Source: Tretioscincus oriximinensis (taxonomy: Eukaryota; Chordata; Lepidosauria; Squamata; Gymnophthalmidae). From it: a stretch of DNA of 64,000 bases. Positions 1 to 11,637 of the stretch are shown piece by piece; the stretch's first letter is position 1; every line of letters starts with the position of its first letter. Made by a program: the position numbers and the translations under genes. The DNA lies in contig JAJVDF010000498.1 in NCBI GenBank assembly GCA_022410635.1, forward strand, positions 278,904-342,903, given 5' to 3'. The notes beneath the pieces are model-generated. The model made no database searches. It worked only from the letters and a program-made list of their open reading frames with translations, and was not told where the DNA came from.

Positions 1-450
1 GAGTTAATATAAATACTAAATATAAATGCGAATTCTTAGCAATTCATAGAAGCTTCCGTTTCTGTTAGTCAAGGTTTTATGACAAACTATAATCCATTAT
101 GCTTCTAAAACCTTCATGGATTCTACTGTCAATTTCATGTTCCATACATGGTCCTGACCAAGTTGCTCTGGTACAGACTATATGGTATACAGATGAGAAA
201 ACAATTTTCAAGAATTCAAGAAGAAATACATTTTTTCCAGCATATTCACTAATAAGAATCAGTTACCCAAAACAATGCTCAGAAGTAAGCAGAAGGCTTC
301 TCCAGGCTACTGGTTTCTTTGCCTGGCTCAGGTACTAAGCTGGTCAAAGGCAAATTAAAGGCAAATCGCACAAAACTATATGTTCACTCTCTCATACAAC
401 TGGGCAGCTATGTAACTTAGCAGAAGGACAGAAATGTGGTTGTTTAGCCT
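1..450. other. AT-rich DNA, nothing recognised
   Basis: I see no family-specific motif, no coding pattern and no clear repeat in this stretch. The short open frames have no recognisable protein signature. Confidence 0.4.
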
Positions 451-629
451 GACCAGATGGCCCATTTTGGGTGTGTGAGTGGTGGAAACCTGGTTTTGGG
501 GTGTCTCCCGAATTTTGCTGAGGATTTTTTTTTTCAAAAAAAGTTTTTTTTCATTTTTTTTGCCTCAGCAAAAACTGGGAGGCATCCCCAAACTGGGTTT
601 CCACTCCCCCCAAAAGGGGTCATCTGGTC
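451..629. repeat. Foldback MITE, long imperfect inverted repeat
   Basis: The left arm (451-523) and right arm (563-629) are imperfect reverse complements around a T-rich loop. Both arms begin with GACCAGATG when read inward and reach CTGAGG at the loop. The whole element folds on itself, as expected of a non-autonomous DNA transposon. The family is unidentified and I see no clear target duplication. Confidence 0.7.
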
Positions 630-1499
630 TACTTAGTGCTCCTGGGCACAACATTCTTAGAGGTGCAACATTTCAAAATTAAAAAAAGTGGTAAATCTTA
701 AACAAAACTTAGCACACACACACACTCATAGAACATTTCCCAATGTTTGAGCATTCTATACAGAATACTCTCATCAGTGTAAGTATGAAAATTGGTTGCT
801 GGAACAAATAGAAGGTTCCTGAATGTTGCAGAACTCGTGCCTGGTCTCAAATATTTAGAAGCAAAAAATGAAACTTTTATGACACAAAAATCACTCCATG
901 GAAATGCATTTGTTCAATACACAATAGCAAATCTATTAACTTTACCTTGTGGTAAGATCTATCATAATTCTGCAAGTGCTTTATGCAAGTTTTTTGTTTG
1001 TGGCCACATAGTGCCTATATTAAATTAAGTCATAATTCTATTATTCGGCTTGGTGCATGAAAGGATCATAGGCTTCTATTCTAAAAGGAACAATACCTTG
1101 TCACATTCTAGATAGAAGAAGGCCTTTCTAATTTAGCCTGTCCTGATAACAAAGGAAACAACCCAGATGAAACTTAGCATACAAAACAAGAAGAAAGCCC
1201 CACAGTTAACTCTTTTTTATACATATATATATATATCCCCCTCTGAATAATTTTACTTTTCTATATTCCCTTTGACCCAGTGCTCAATCTTATCAGGAAG
1301 ATACCAGGTATACATTTTCAAAGTTTTATCTTATTTCCTTTTTAAGTGGGCACGATTATGCTCATCTTCAAACCACTTGGAATTCAGCAAGTCATTTATA
1401 TGAGTGAACAGCCCAGGTGAGCACATCAGTCAGTGTTATTCTATACTATTAAGCTCAAATATGCTGGCAGATCATGATGTCATTTTGCATGTGGTCTAC
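630..1499. other. AT-rich DNA, nothing recognised
   Basis: Contains only a short CA run near 713-725 and a short AT run near 1221-1235. No gene or dispersed repeat is recognisable. Confidence 0.4.
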
Positions 1500-2298
1500 C
1501 GCCCCATCTGTGCAGTTGCGGAAGGAGAGCAATAGCCCTTCTGCCAGTGAAAGTGGGGTTATGTAAGGCCAGCGCTGCTAGGTGTGCCCTCGCCCAATCC
1601 TAGTCAAGGATGTCGAGTCCCAGCTGGAGCTTGGAAGAGCTCCAGCACAGGACAATGCTGTAACTGCCACCACACGAATGGTGGTGGCGCCAATCATGGG
1701 AGGCATAAGTGGAACTACCACCTGTATCTGCCTTCTCCTTAACTATCCCTCTGCCTCCCAACCACCACCCCTGCCAGTCCAGGATGGGGGGAGTGCAGGG
1801 ACAGATGGTGAGGGTGATTGTGGTAGCAGTGCTGCCTCTGCCACCTGTGCCTGCCTCCCCTGCTGTCCGTGAGTAGGCCCAATCCCCATGCATCATTATT
1901 GGGAGCACCTCAGGCCTACTCTGGGATGGATGGGAAGGCAGGGACAAGTGACAGAGGTGTTTGTGGCAGGCGCGTCATCCCTACTGCGAGCCCCTGCCTC
2001 CACCCTCCATTCTGGAGTAGGCCCGAGGCTGCGACCTCCATTACTGAAAGACACCCGAAAGACTTTGGGTGCTCCTAGTAATGGAGCCCGGGGATAAGGC
2101 CTACTCCTTCCCTCTTTCCCTACCTCACTCCACCCATCCTTCCCTGGCCACTCTTTACCAGTGCTGCCCCCTTTCCCGATGGAATGGCTCCTCCTTCATT
2201 TCCCCTTGTCTGTTGGGAGAATGGGCGGCACCAGTAGCACCATGTTGGGGTAAATGGAAGTGGAGTTATGCATGTAGGTAGATTATTACCCAGATATG
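1500..2298. other. GC-rich patch of repeat-like DNA
   Basis: Base composition changes sharply here from AT-rich to GC-rich. The patch has small hairpins (GCTGGAGCT against AGCTCCAGC near 1621-1645), and the phrase GAGTAGGCCC recurs (near 1871 and 2015). It has open frames on both strands but none resembles a known protein. The segment 2155-2260 is related to the foldback element at 50325-50676, so at least part of the patch is transposon-derived. Confidence 0.45.
2155..2260. repeat. Fragment related to the 50.3 kb foldback element
   Basis: The stretch around GGCTCCTCCTTCAT and GAATGGGCGGCACC matches the reverse complement of 50455-50520 with few differences. It is a partial second copy of that long inverted-repeat element. 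Confidence 0.6.
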
Positions 2299-2500
2299 AG
2301 GTAGGTAGGAAGTCAGAAAGAAGAAAACAATAAAAGGAGGAGCAGAGAAGAAGAAAAGAAGGACGAGCAGAAAGAAAAAGAAGAGTAAAGAAGCAAAAGG
2401 AGGGGAGGTAGAGGGGATGGGAGGAAATAAGAAAAGACGAAAGGAACAAGAAAAGAGGAGAAGAAGTAGTAGAAGAAGAAAAGATAAAAAGAAAAAGTAA
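2299..2500. repeat. About 200-bp polypurine (GA-rich) tract
   Basis: The plus strand is almost entirely A and G for about 200 bases, built of degenerate GAA/GGA units. It could be an expanded, decayed SINE tail, because the SINEs in this window end in TTC repeats. No SINE body is visible next to it. Confidence 0.8.
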
Positions 2501-2836
2501 GCGCACTGCCTTAGGGAGAACACTAGAGCCCACTGTATCTTTAAGGCATTGGGCTTAATTCCACTAGTTTTTAAATAATTCAGGGGAGAGTCTTTGAATC
2601 TAGAATCATTTTTGTTGATCAAATGTAGTATTTTAATCATGGTGCATTACTTGATACTGTTTACCTGTATATTTTATTTTAATTGTAAGACATTGATATT
2701 GTCTGATAACTAATTAATAAGTTAAAATTTTATATTGTTCAGTACTCAAAATAAGTGCCCACCATCTTTCCTTGGAAAAAAGGGAATTAATTAGAAGTTT
2801 CAATTTTTCTTGTAAATTTTACAATGATGCTGTTCT

Positions 2837-2974
2837 AGTGTTACCAGATAAAATCCAGGATAGAGCTATGGCTCTTTAATNGCAGTAAAAAAGTGATTTT
2901 CGCCACATATGGCAGGCATTAGAAGCTGTACCTTGTGAAAAATCCTACTTGTATCCTGGGTTTTATATGGTATC
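2837..2974. repeat. Small MITE, GTTACCAGATAAAA-type ends
   Basis: The left end reads GTTACCAGATAAAATCCAGG. The right end is its approximate reverse complement (CCTGGGTTTTATATGGTA). The same end pattern recurs at 10419-10566, and more weakly at 29756 and 33220. This is a small dispersed inverted-repeat family of unknown superfamily. Confidence 0.6.
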
Positions 2975-3308
2975 TTTATGTTGCTCTGACATACTGTAAT
3001 TTTAATTTGATTTCAGTCCTGAAGAACTGGATTAAACATGAACCAAATTCTCCCCCCCGCCCCACCTATTTTACCTTTGTTTTAAGTTCTTTTATATTTA
3101 ATTGAATCCAACTGAAGTGGCATCAGGCTGCTTGTTTTATTCTTTTGTGGGAAATTTTATTACTATATACTCAGCCACTGAAGATGACCATTATTTGCTG
3201 TTGGTTAAAACATGTTTGGCTGAATGCACACAGACAACTTCATGACCCAGCTGATATTTGTCTGGATCCCATGTGGATATTCTTTTATATTTTTACATCC
3301 TTTTGACT

Positions 3309-3580
3309 GTACCATCTCTCTAGGTGGCAAAGTGGGTGTGAATCTGGGATAAGGTGTTCTCCAGGGCAGTCCCCGGACTATAGAATAGTCTCTCCCTTGA
3401 GACGTAACTATCAACATCTTCGTGAAGATTCAGATGCACCAATTTTACCTGGCCTATGCCTGAAAAACTGCTCTCCTGGTCTTTGGATATTGTTATTTTA
3501 ATATGTATTTGGTTTTTATTGTTAACTGCCCTGAGACCTTCAGGTACAGAGTGATATAGAAATGTAAATAAGTAAATAAA
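3309..3580 (+). mobile_element. L2-clade LINE, 3' end fragment
   Basis: This matches the end of the larger L2 at 19851-23260. The decayed end of the coding region (GGAATAGTCTCCCCCTTGAG-like) is followed by a short 3' UTR with the CCTGAGACCTTCAGGTA signature. It ends in AAATAAGTAAATAAA. It is a 5'-truncated copy, typical of target-primed reverse transcription. Confidence 0.85.
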
Positions 3581-4535
3581 CAATCTCTGATATATTTTCC
3601 AGAGGGTTGGATTTTAGAAATGTGAAACACAACTTTCTGTTCTGCAATATTGGCAACTTTTTGTCACTCTTTTGAGACCTTTGTTGTCTTGTTCGGGATT
3701 TTTTCTCTGGTTTTCATTTTTGGTTGGGATTTTTTTGCTCTCAAAACCAGGTCTACCCACCCCCAACCCCGAGTATAGTCCAGGACTGAGGGTGGGTTAT
3801 GTTTCAGAACAGTACCAATGATGACTTTATGAATAAAGTCAGATGGAAGTGACACAATAAATAATCTAGGAACATTAGGTGGCAGTGTAGCACTTCCATT
3901 TCAAATAATTTCACAAAAATCACATNAACGTGTTTTTGCAAGAGCTCAAGTCAATTCCAGATGTACACGCAGGCCTCAAGGCCATATTGAATTCTGCAAT
4001 TCACTTTTCATTGCTGGGGATGTCTCATTAGGAGATTAACTGTTTAAAATGCAGTGCTAATGTGAAAGTTTTAATTGGGAAATCCTACGCATGTTAAATT
4101 AATCTTAAGTACTTTTATCTAGAATGCCTGCTTCCTTTCTATGATACTTTATATTTCCAAATGCCTTGCATTCTTTTACATGTATTCGAATGAAAGTATA
4201 AACAGATCACCACTGGTTTTTAATGCTGGAGTGTATTGAAGAGCTTGGAAAAAAGTATGTCTGTGTTTTGTGAGCTTTGTTGAATAGTATACAAATATAG
4301 GTCTAGAAATATTTTCAGTACTGGCATATGTATTCTCTAGCTACTTTTATCTAAGTGTTTTATCATGGTAATAGTTGATTTCCTTGATTAAAAAGGATAT
4401 TTGAGCACTAAAACTGACATTGCAGTTCAGTTAACACTTTTTTTAAAGCTAAAATTAATTGTATAATCTGAATGGTTATACAATGACTTGATCTGTAAGG
4501 GATTCAAAGAATCCCTGGTCTGGATCCAGAAAAAA
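3581..4535. other. AT-rich DNA, nothing recognised
   Basis: No recognisable gene or dispersed family. Short pyrimidine-rich runs near 3664-3730 give spurious open frames. Confidence 0.4.
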
Positions 4536-4632
4536 TTAACAAGGGGATCTTGTAGCATTTTAGAGACTAATAAGAAATGGGATAGGCAGCATGACCTTTC
4601 GTAGAAAAGTCTACTTCTTCAGATGCAGGGAC
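4536..4632 (-). mobile_element. Penelope-like/hammerhead-bearing repeat, copy 1
   Basis: Read on the minus strand, the fragment starts with CTGAAGAAGTAGA, a short complementary stem, and GAAA. It then runs through the shared TTAGTCTCTAAAATGCTACAAG segment. The same order of blocks recurs at six other loci in the window. Assignment to Penelope-like elements is inferred from the ribozyme-like core, the inverted pairing in other copies and the 12-bp target duplication at 31.1 kb. Confidence 0.6.
4595..4622 (-). ncRNA. Hammerhead-ribozyme-like core (decayed)
   Basis: On the minus strand the order is CUGAAGA, then A, then stem GUAGA / loop CUUU / stem UCUAC, then GAAA. This fits the hammerhead plan of CUGANGA, helix II and GAAA. 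Two departures weaken it. There is one extra A between the core and helix II, and the expected NUH cleavage triplet after helix III is not intact. It is probably inactive as it stands. Confidence 0.4.
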
Positions 4633-5888
4633 ACAACTGTAAAGCACAGACTATATGTAGCAAATGTTCATTGGTCAGTAAGGAAATGGGTTTAATGTTT
4701 GTCTGCATCTTACCTATATGGTACCTTGAAGGCTACAAATCTCAGTTCTGTGAGTTTGAACACTCTTAAAATCCACTTAAATATATTCAAGAGGAAATCT
4801 AATTCAAACTTATTTGAAAATTCCTTGAACAAATGATTGATGTAAGAGCGTGCAATCCTTTTTATTGTTCCTCTTTAGACTGTGGCCTAATTATTCCTAT
4901 CAGGAAAAACTAAAAGTCAATCAGAGTTGGCTGCTATTACCACATGGATATCAAATGAACCCAAATGCACTACTAATACATACACCTGATGTTTTTGATG
5001 CACAATGCCCTAGTCTACAATGAAGTGGCTTTTAACTTTCTGGATATGCGACTCCATGATGTACAATACCTCCATCTAATTTATTCATCTGCATTAAATG
5101 CATCGCTACCTCATGGTAGCAATTATGTATATCGTGACAAATCAATCATATGCATGTTCACCATATGTTGAACAAAATTAAATCTTTTGCCAGTACTAAT
5201 TATGGATGTGCCCTATTTCTTAAACACCAAAATGTGGTCCAATTACTTTATCTCTTTCTAGGCAGTTCAAAACTAGGAGACACTTCATTATCTATATCAC
5301 AAGCATTCTAGGATCACCAATGATATGTTTGCATCCACTTGATCTTTTTCATTATTTTTTTACTTTAATATTCAAGTATATAAATTACTTTGCATGTAGG
5401 AAGGATTTGTTGATGTAGGTATTAAGGAACTTCTGCATAGAACAGTAACATTTCATTTTAATCTAAATTTAAGCACTTCAATGTACAAACGATTATCTTA
5501 GATCCTGTCAGAATCAGGCTAAAAGTAATGGGGCCAGATGACTGAATAAATAAATATGTAAATTTTATAAGGTTGCTTTTTTGCCTAATGTAGTATAATA
5601 AATTATTTTGATTTTTGATGATATTTTGCGCAAATAAAGTAATTTATTATGGCTTTCTTCTCTGAATACTTTTGTGATACCTTGAATAAGGCTGGTTTAA
5701 TTTGGCAGAGAATGAAATTTATACTTACATTCAAAGAATGAGATTTTATGTATTGTTTTAAGAGCAGCAAAAGAAATAAATAGTCCTTGGAATTTTCAGC
5801 ATTTACTGGTTCAACATTGGGCATCCCTGATTTACCTTATTATCAAGATTTCAGTAGAAATTATTTAAGTTGTATGCAGACACAGGTT
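4633..5888. other. AT-rich DNA, nothing recognised
   Basis: No coding signature, repeat family or RNA gene recognised. Confidence 0.4.
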
Positions 5889-6495
5889 CAGTATTTCAGA
5901 TTTTCTGTTATTGTGGTTTTTTAAGCTTAAAGAGGAGACTTCTAAGGTTACAGGAAGCGCTACATGTAAGGCTCTCATATGACATTTGCTGTTTGTTGCA
6001 TGGGATCAACATACAGGGATCAGGGGTGAGAGTCCCAAGCCTAGTCCCCCCAAAAATCTTAGCAGCTTGAAGATGGGCGCAAAGCTACCCTCCTGTATGA
6101 CAGATCTATGGGTGTAAGGTCATCACAATGTGCTCTTTCCCATTCTCTTCACAAGTGCTGAGGTAGAACACTTTTTTCAGAGGATTTGTCTAATCCTTGG
6201 CTTGAAAAGAGAATGGGAAAGAGTACGCCTTGATCACTACACATAGAGGATCTCCCAAGAAAGAGGAGAAAACTGAGCTGATCCTCAAGCTTTTGCTGTA
6301 ACCCAGGACAGGACAATGAGGCTTCGGTGGGCTGAGCTTCAGGATTCATGCCTCTGTTTTCCTGTGTTTGTGCTTGTAAGAGACAGCAAATGTTGCATGA
6401 GAGCCTTATGTATGGATAAACAGTGTTCCCTCTAAAATCAAAATGTTTCCTTGTTAAGCTTAAAAACCTGCAATAGCAGAAAATCCGAAATATTG
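5889..6495. repeat. About 600-bp element with long inverted ends
   Basis: About 125 bp at the left (from 5889) is an imperfect reverse complement of about 125 bp at the right (to 6495). Both ends read inward as CA(G/A)TATTTC(A/G)GATTTTC, and both contain AAGGCTCTCAT and CATTTGCTGT blocks. A second, perfect 17-bp inverted repeat lies inside (6133-6149 with 6207-6223). The structure is that of a non-autonomous foldback DNA transposon. I could not find a convincing target duplication. Confidence 0.65.
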
Positions 6496-6990
6496 AAATG
6501 TGTCAATCTTATTGGTTACTTTTTTGACAGTGCTCCTGAAGGGAAACTATTTATCTGGAACCTACAATATCACTTTCATCTTAATGAAATTTGATTTACT
6601 GGGGATTAAAGTGGTTGGCACCAAAGTGGTTCTTTCAAGTGGAGAGTTGCTTCCACTTCTCATGGTAGCAATTCCAAAAGTCAATGTGCTCAGAACTAAT
6701 TTTGAAGTTATTTTTAGATCATGATTTAACCAGAATGATCTTGTGACCACCCATTTTTATTGCATGACAAACTTCTTAAGTGTGTGAATTGTAAGTTAGG
6801 GAGGTGTATTTTTTTAAAAAAAGGAGATTAAATCTCTCAATTTCTTTGCTGTGTAATGTGTCTAAAGTCCTTTCTGAACTAGGTAGTACGGTCTCTCCAC
6901 ACTGAATGGTGCTATGGAATAGGATAGTGATGTTGGATACAATCAAACATGCATAAACGGGTATTTCCTTGGACAGGTTTTCCATTCTAT
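6496..6990. other. AT-rich DNA, nothing recognised
   Basis: No recognisable element or gene. Confidence 0.35.
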
Positions 6991-7362
6991 ACTACTTTGG
7001 TTATACCACACTTAGAATACCATGTTCAATTCTGGGCACCCCATTTTTAAAAGGACATTGATAAAATGGAGCAAGTTCAAAAGGAGCGAATCCATGGATC
7101 AAACGGAAAGTAAACTTGCCTCTAAAGTGCAGGAAATAGAACATGCGGATTGGGCCATAGATTAGATATCAGGGGAAAAAATACTGTTTCTGACAGTAAA
7201 GGTGTTAAACCAGTGGAATAGTTTGGAATAGGAAGTCATGAATTCTTTTTCACTGGAAGTCTCCAAAGGTTGGACAGCCTTCTGTCTGGGATGGGTTAGT
7301 GAATCTTGTGTTGACCTGGAGGTGGACCCCATTGCAGCCCCTTCCAATCTATGATTCTATGA
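6991..7362 (+). mobile_element. CR1-clade LINE, 3' end
   Basis: A decayed CR1 C-terminus is followed by the conserved tail: CACTGGAAGTCTCCAAAGG, CTGTCTGGGATGGGTTAGTG, CCCCTTCCAATC. It ends in the diagnostic octamer-type repeat (CTATGATTCTATGA). CR1 copies typically end in this repeat instead of poly(A). The copy is strongly 5'-truncated. Confidence 0.9.
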
Positions 7363-7964
7363 TAAGTGGAGGTGAGGTAACCATATAGTTTTGCTTGTGC
7401 TGACTATCAACATTCAGAATATCATAACTTTTAAGATGTCCCTTTCTTTAATCTGGGTTAGACAGGAATCTCCATAATAAAAAAAAGGTAGGGTTTCTTA
7501 CTGATCGGCCAATCAGTGGAAGGGATTCTTGAAGTAAGGGAAGGTTGCCTGACATGAATGCAACGTTTCAGTGTGACAAAATAAGAACAGATTTTCAGTT
7601 GTAATTGCTTGGAAGACTTCTTTGTTCCTAAAGTAACACTTGTTCCTAAAGAGATAATTCTAAAAATCTGAGTCTGATCACACCCAATATATCAGACCAT
7701 AGACAGCATGCATCCATGGACAAATATCTGGTACCATTTTTGCTGAACATCTGGAAGCAGCACCAGATGTGTGTCATTTCTGGGCAATTATCCATGAACA
7801 CCTTGGTTGGCAACTTCAAAAATGCTCTTATTGCAGATCTGTAGTAGCCCAACCCAATATGGTGTGAGATAAACTATATTTAAGGTACAAGTAATCCGAA
7901 TAAATTATTTTCCTTCTGTGTAACAGAAATGTATGATAAATAAATGAAAGTATCTTGATGTAAA
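7363..7964. other. AT-rich DNA, nothing recognised
   Basis: No recognisable element or gene. Confidence 0.35.
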
Positions 7965-8131
7965 TCCAGCAAGGGGGAGTTGCAGGAATTGATAAGAAAA
8001 TGATAGGTAGCATGAGTTAACTTGTCTACAAAAGCTCATGCCGTCTACCTTTTTCTTGTTAGACTCTAAAGTGCTATAGGTTTAACTTGTTGGAGGTTTC
8101 TGGACCCAGACCAACATGGCTATTCTCTTGA
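7965..8131. mobile_element. Penelope-like/hammerhead-bearing repeat, copy 2 (inverted pair)
   Basis: A minus-orientation fragment (TCCAGCAAGG, about 7965-8018) is followed directly by a plus-orientation fragment. The plus fragment runs CTTGTCTACAAAAGCTCATG, TTAGACTCTAAAGTGCTA, CAGACCAACATGGCTATTCT. The inverted head-to-head arrangement also occurs at 9.6 and 31.1 kb. The GAAA of the ribozyme-like core is mutated to AAAA. Confidence 0.6.
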
Positions 8132-9610
8132 TATATTGATGTAGTTTTTCTATTCCTAATTATGCTTTAATTTTCAGATGACATGTTTCGTTTCAAAAAA
8201 GCCACTCCACCTAGAATAATAATGTTATAATCTCATAATTTTTAAGAATACATATTTTATACATGTATTTTAAGAATACATACATACATGAAAGATTTGA
8301 TCTTTTGCTATTTAACAGGACACTAAGCAAATATTAGAACAGTATCTTTCTCTATTTTGAGCCACTTAAATTTTGCCTCCTGGTCTATTTAAGCCTAAAG
8401 AAACACATTTACTGTAGTACCATTAAGTGGCTTTATCAATGAATGTTGAATTTTAAAACTTTTTAAAATAAGTAGTAATGAGCTGATTTTTTGTAACGCA
8501 AATGCATAATACAGGTGTTGGTAATAATGATCATCCGTTCTCATTACACTTTTGCACCTTATTATGTTGCTATGTCATCCTGTGCTTTTAAAAAAGGAAA
8601 GCCCCGAACCATTCTGTAACGTTTCCCCCCATCTTTCTTACAATAACAACTATACCTTCCGAATCCCATTAAAACCTAAGAAGGAATTACTCCTTAAGGA
8701 GTACAAGTGGGCATATATGCATGAAATAGAAGATATGATTTAATATATTTTACTTCTAGAAGTTAAATTTGCCACTTGCCTGGATGCAGCTTTGGGAATT
8801 TTTCTTAATGAAGAAGGTTTTTGGATTTCAAATTAGTCTACCATTCAAAATCCCATCTGTAAATGTTATTTCTCAAAATTTCAACTCTCTAGGCATTGAC
8901 TTTACTTTCTTATTGTCTTCATGTTTTGAGTTTAACCTTATATAATTATTTTAATCAATGGGGCCCTAAAGTACTTTTAAATGAGGCAGCCCTTTTTCAG
9001 CGTTCATTTGTATTGAGTGAAATTAACTGCACTTGAACAACTTTTAAAAACTATGCCTCGAGAGTTTCCAACTATTAAATATTTTTCTATTATGAGGACT
9101 CAGAATTGTTCACTGCAGAGAATAAAGTACCACTTTTGCATACATTACACAAACATTTTTATGCTTCACAAAACCACAATAAATTTTCTTGCTGATTACT
9201 TGTGTAATCTAAGGATATCCTGCTGTTTTATCAAGAGTCTTATTAATTTCATTTAAGTATTAAAATTAGCACCTGAGGAGAACAGTTTTGTGATTTCCTA
9301 ACTTTTATAATAATTAGTAATAACTTACCTCATTTACCATGTAACACTCTGATTTTTATCTCTCAATCAGTTAATTATTAATTTATGATGGGGAAAAAGC
9401 CATTTTTAGAGCTTCCAAAATAGGATATTTAGTAAGAGCTGCTGGGTAGAAATTTGTTGTTTGTTCAGCTGAGTCTGAACATTTTTGACCCTATGGATCT
9501 TTGTTCTCCACAGCCAAGAAATATCTCTCCAGATTCATGTTTTTTTTCCTTCCATGAGATCTATTCATCTCATCCTCTGCTATTCCCTTGGTAAACTTCA
9601 AAGAAATTTT
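8132..9610. other. AT-rich DNA, nothing recognised
   Basis: Long AT-rich stretch without a recognisable family. The open frames at 8552-8743 and 9017-9256 have no recognisable motif. Confidence 0.4.
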
Positions 9611-9806
9611 TGTGTTAGTCTGGGTTTAGAAAATCTAGCAAAGGGGTCCTATGACACCTTAGAGGCAAAGAAGAAAAAAGCAGGCTGCATTTACTTTCAT
9701 AGCACTATTTCCAGCATATGAAATGGTAGACTGTCTACGAAAGCTCCTGTCTACCTTTTTCTAAGTAGCTAAGGTGTATGAGATTTTCTGAACTCAGACT
9801 AACAGG
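9611..9806. mobile_element. Penelope-like/hammerhead-bearing repeat, copy 3 (inverted pair)
   Basis: The left half is in minus orientation. Its terminal block TGTGTTAGTCTGGG is the reverse complement of the family's CAGACTAACACGG end. The right half is in plus orientation, with GTAGACTGTCTACGAAAGC and a final CAGACTAACAGG. The element is therefore bounded at both sides by the same terminus, pointing outward. Confidence 0.65.
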
Positions 9807-9870
9807 ATAACGGGAAGCACTGAATTGAGTGGAAATTCATCAGCCTCTCCAGGACTTTTGCCCAGATTAG

Positions 9871-9957
9871 CATTTGAAGAAGTAGACTTGTCTATGAAAG
9901 TTCATGCTGCCTATCTTTTTTCTTGCTAGTCTCTATAATACTAGAAGAGCTCCTTGC
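9871..9957 (+). mobile_element. Penelope-like/hammerhead-bearing repeat, copy 4
   Basis: A single plus-orientation fragment: TTGAAGAAGTAGACTTGTCT then ATGAAAG, followed by TTCTTGCTAGTCTCTATAA. The core is TUGAAGA (first C lost), and helix II survives as a 5-bp stem. It lies about 65 bp after copy 3. Confidence 0.6.
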
Positions 9958-10418
9958 TATATTCCATTTTACTTTTATTTCTGATCATTTCTAGTATCAG
10001 CAGTGTACCCTGGCTTCTCATTACATAGCAAAAGTATTTGAGCTTCAGTTTCAATATTTATCCTTCCAATTGGACAGACAGGTTGGTTTTCTTTAGTATC
10101 AACTGATTTGATATCCTTCTAGTTCAAAAGTCTTATCCAGCATCACGAATAGTCTACCTTATCATCCAAATCATATCGCCATACAGTATTATTTCAAGGT
10201 GATCTCCCTGCTTTCTAATGCACTATTCAGGTTTGCATTACTTTCCTCCCAAGGAGAAAACATGATTTAATTTCATGATTGCAGTCATTGTCTGCAGTGA
10301 TCTTTGAGCCCAAGAAAATTATATTATATCTGACACTGCTTCAATTTATTCCCTCTCTTTTGTCTAGAAGTGATGGGAATGGTTGCAATGATGCTTTCAA
10401 AGACTGAGCTTCAAATAT
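9958..10418. other. AT-rich DNA, nothing recognised
   Basis: No recognisable element or gene. Confidence 0.35.
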
Positions 10419-10566
10419 AGGGTTCTCATCTAAAATCCAGAGTAGAACTTTGCATCTTTAGTGGGTATGAAAAAGGGATTTTCTCCTGAGATTCTGTAGC
10501 TATTAGACCATCTCTTGTGTAACTATTAAAAGCTCAAAGCTCTATGATGATTTTAGGTGGGACCCT
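10419..10566. repeat. Small MITE, AGGGTTCTCATCTAAAAT-type ends
   Basis: The left end AGGGTTCTCATCTAAAATCC pairs with the right end ATGATTTTAGGTGGGACCCT. This is the same family as 2837-2974. Confidence 0.6.
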
Positions 10567-10699
10567 AGCTTCAAGACATTTGGTTTTTTACTACCAAAGG
10601 GTAGAGATTATAATTCACAAACAAAACATGAGTCAACAATTTGAAGCAGTTGCAAAAAAGGAAAACGCAGTCCTGGGTTGTATTAAATTAGCATAGAAT

Positions 10700-11182
10700 C
10701 ACGGTCAAGTGAAGTAACTATTCCTGTCTACAGTACTGTGGTCAGATGACACATAAGAAACTTTATTCAGTTTTGGGCACTCCAATTTAAAATGGACATT
10801 GATAAAATAAAGCAAGTTCAATAGGTTACAAGGATGGTGATTGGTCTGGAAACCATGACGTATAAGAAATGGTTAAAGGATCTAGGGATGTTTAGTCTGC
10901 AATAGAGAAAACTGAGGGGAGACCTGATTGCTGTCTGCAAATATCCGAACGGCTGTCAGCTTTGTTCTTATTGGCACCTGGAAGGATTAGAAACAACATT
11001 CTGACAGTAAGATTGATAAACAAATGGAAAAGGTTACCACAGGAGGTGGTGAGTTCTCCTTCACTGGAAGTCTTCAAACAGAGGCTTGACACTAATCTGT
11101 CTGGGATGGTTTAGTGAATACTGCATTGAGTAATATTTCTTTGAGCCCAATGACCTAAAAGGCATTCCAACTTTATGATTCA
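10700..11182 (+). mobile_element. CR1-clade LINE, 3' end
   Basis: The segment begins in the decayed C-terminal coding part and passes through GGAGGTGGTGAGTTCTCC and CTGTCTGGGATGGTTTAG. It ends near CCAACTTTATGATTC, the degenerate CR1 terminal repeat. It is a longer truncated copy of the type at 6991-7362, in the same orientation. Confidence 0.88.
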
Positions 11183-11637
11183 AATTTGTTATCTTGATTG
11201 TATTACTTCTACTGTTGTGATATTCTCTGACTAGTAAACTTATAAACTTTATATTGTGCCTTTCTGATCTGTTACAGCAGACGTCAGTAATCTTATGTGG
11301 CAATCAGATGTCTAACTGATTTTTACAGCAGGTTGCAAAAACGAATGGGATCAGGGTTTAACTGAACATTACCAATTCTGAAATCAAATCTGTTGGGTGG
11401 AGAAATGAATAGAAATTAGCAAGTGAAGATTCTAAATGTGATTTCTAAATCCATTTTATATTTTACATTTCCATGGGATTGGTATAATGAATTAGAATGT
11501 GTATCAATGTGCATAATCTATAGACGTATGAAGAAGATTCAAGCAGAAAATTAACATACTTAGATATTGGGAAATGCAACAAATGCTTTCCAGATAACTT
11601 TTCATATTTGTCTGGAGACTATTGAAAAAAACTACTA
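11183..11637. other. AT-rich DNA, nothing recognised
   Basis: No recognisable element or gene. Confidence 0.35.

Noticed and set aside
1582..2097. Several overlapping open frames in the GC-rich patch
   Set aside because: They occur in several frames and on both strands, as expected from high GC, and no translation matches a known domain.
2120..2640. Open frames on the minus strand rich in Phe/Leu/Ser
   Set aside because: They are the complement of a polypurine tract, and low complexity explains the absence of stops.
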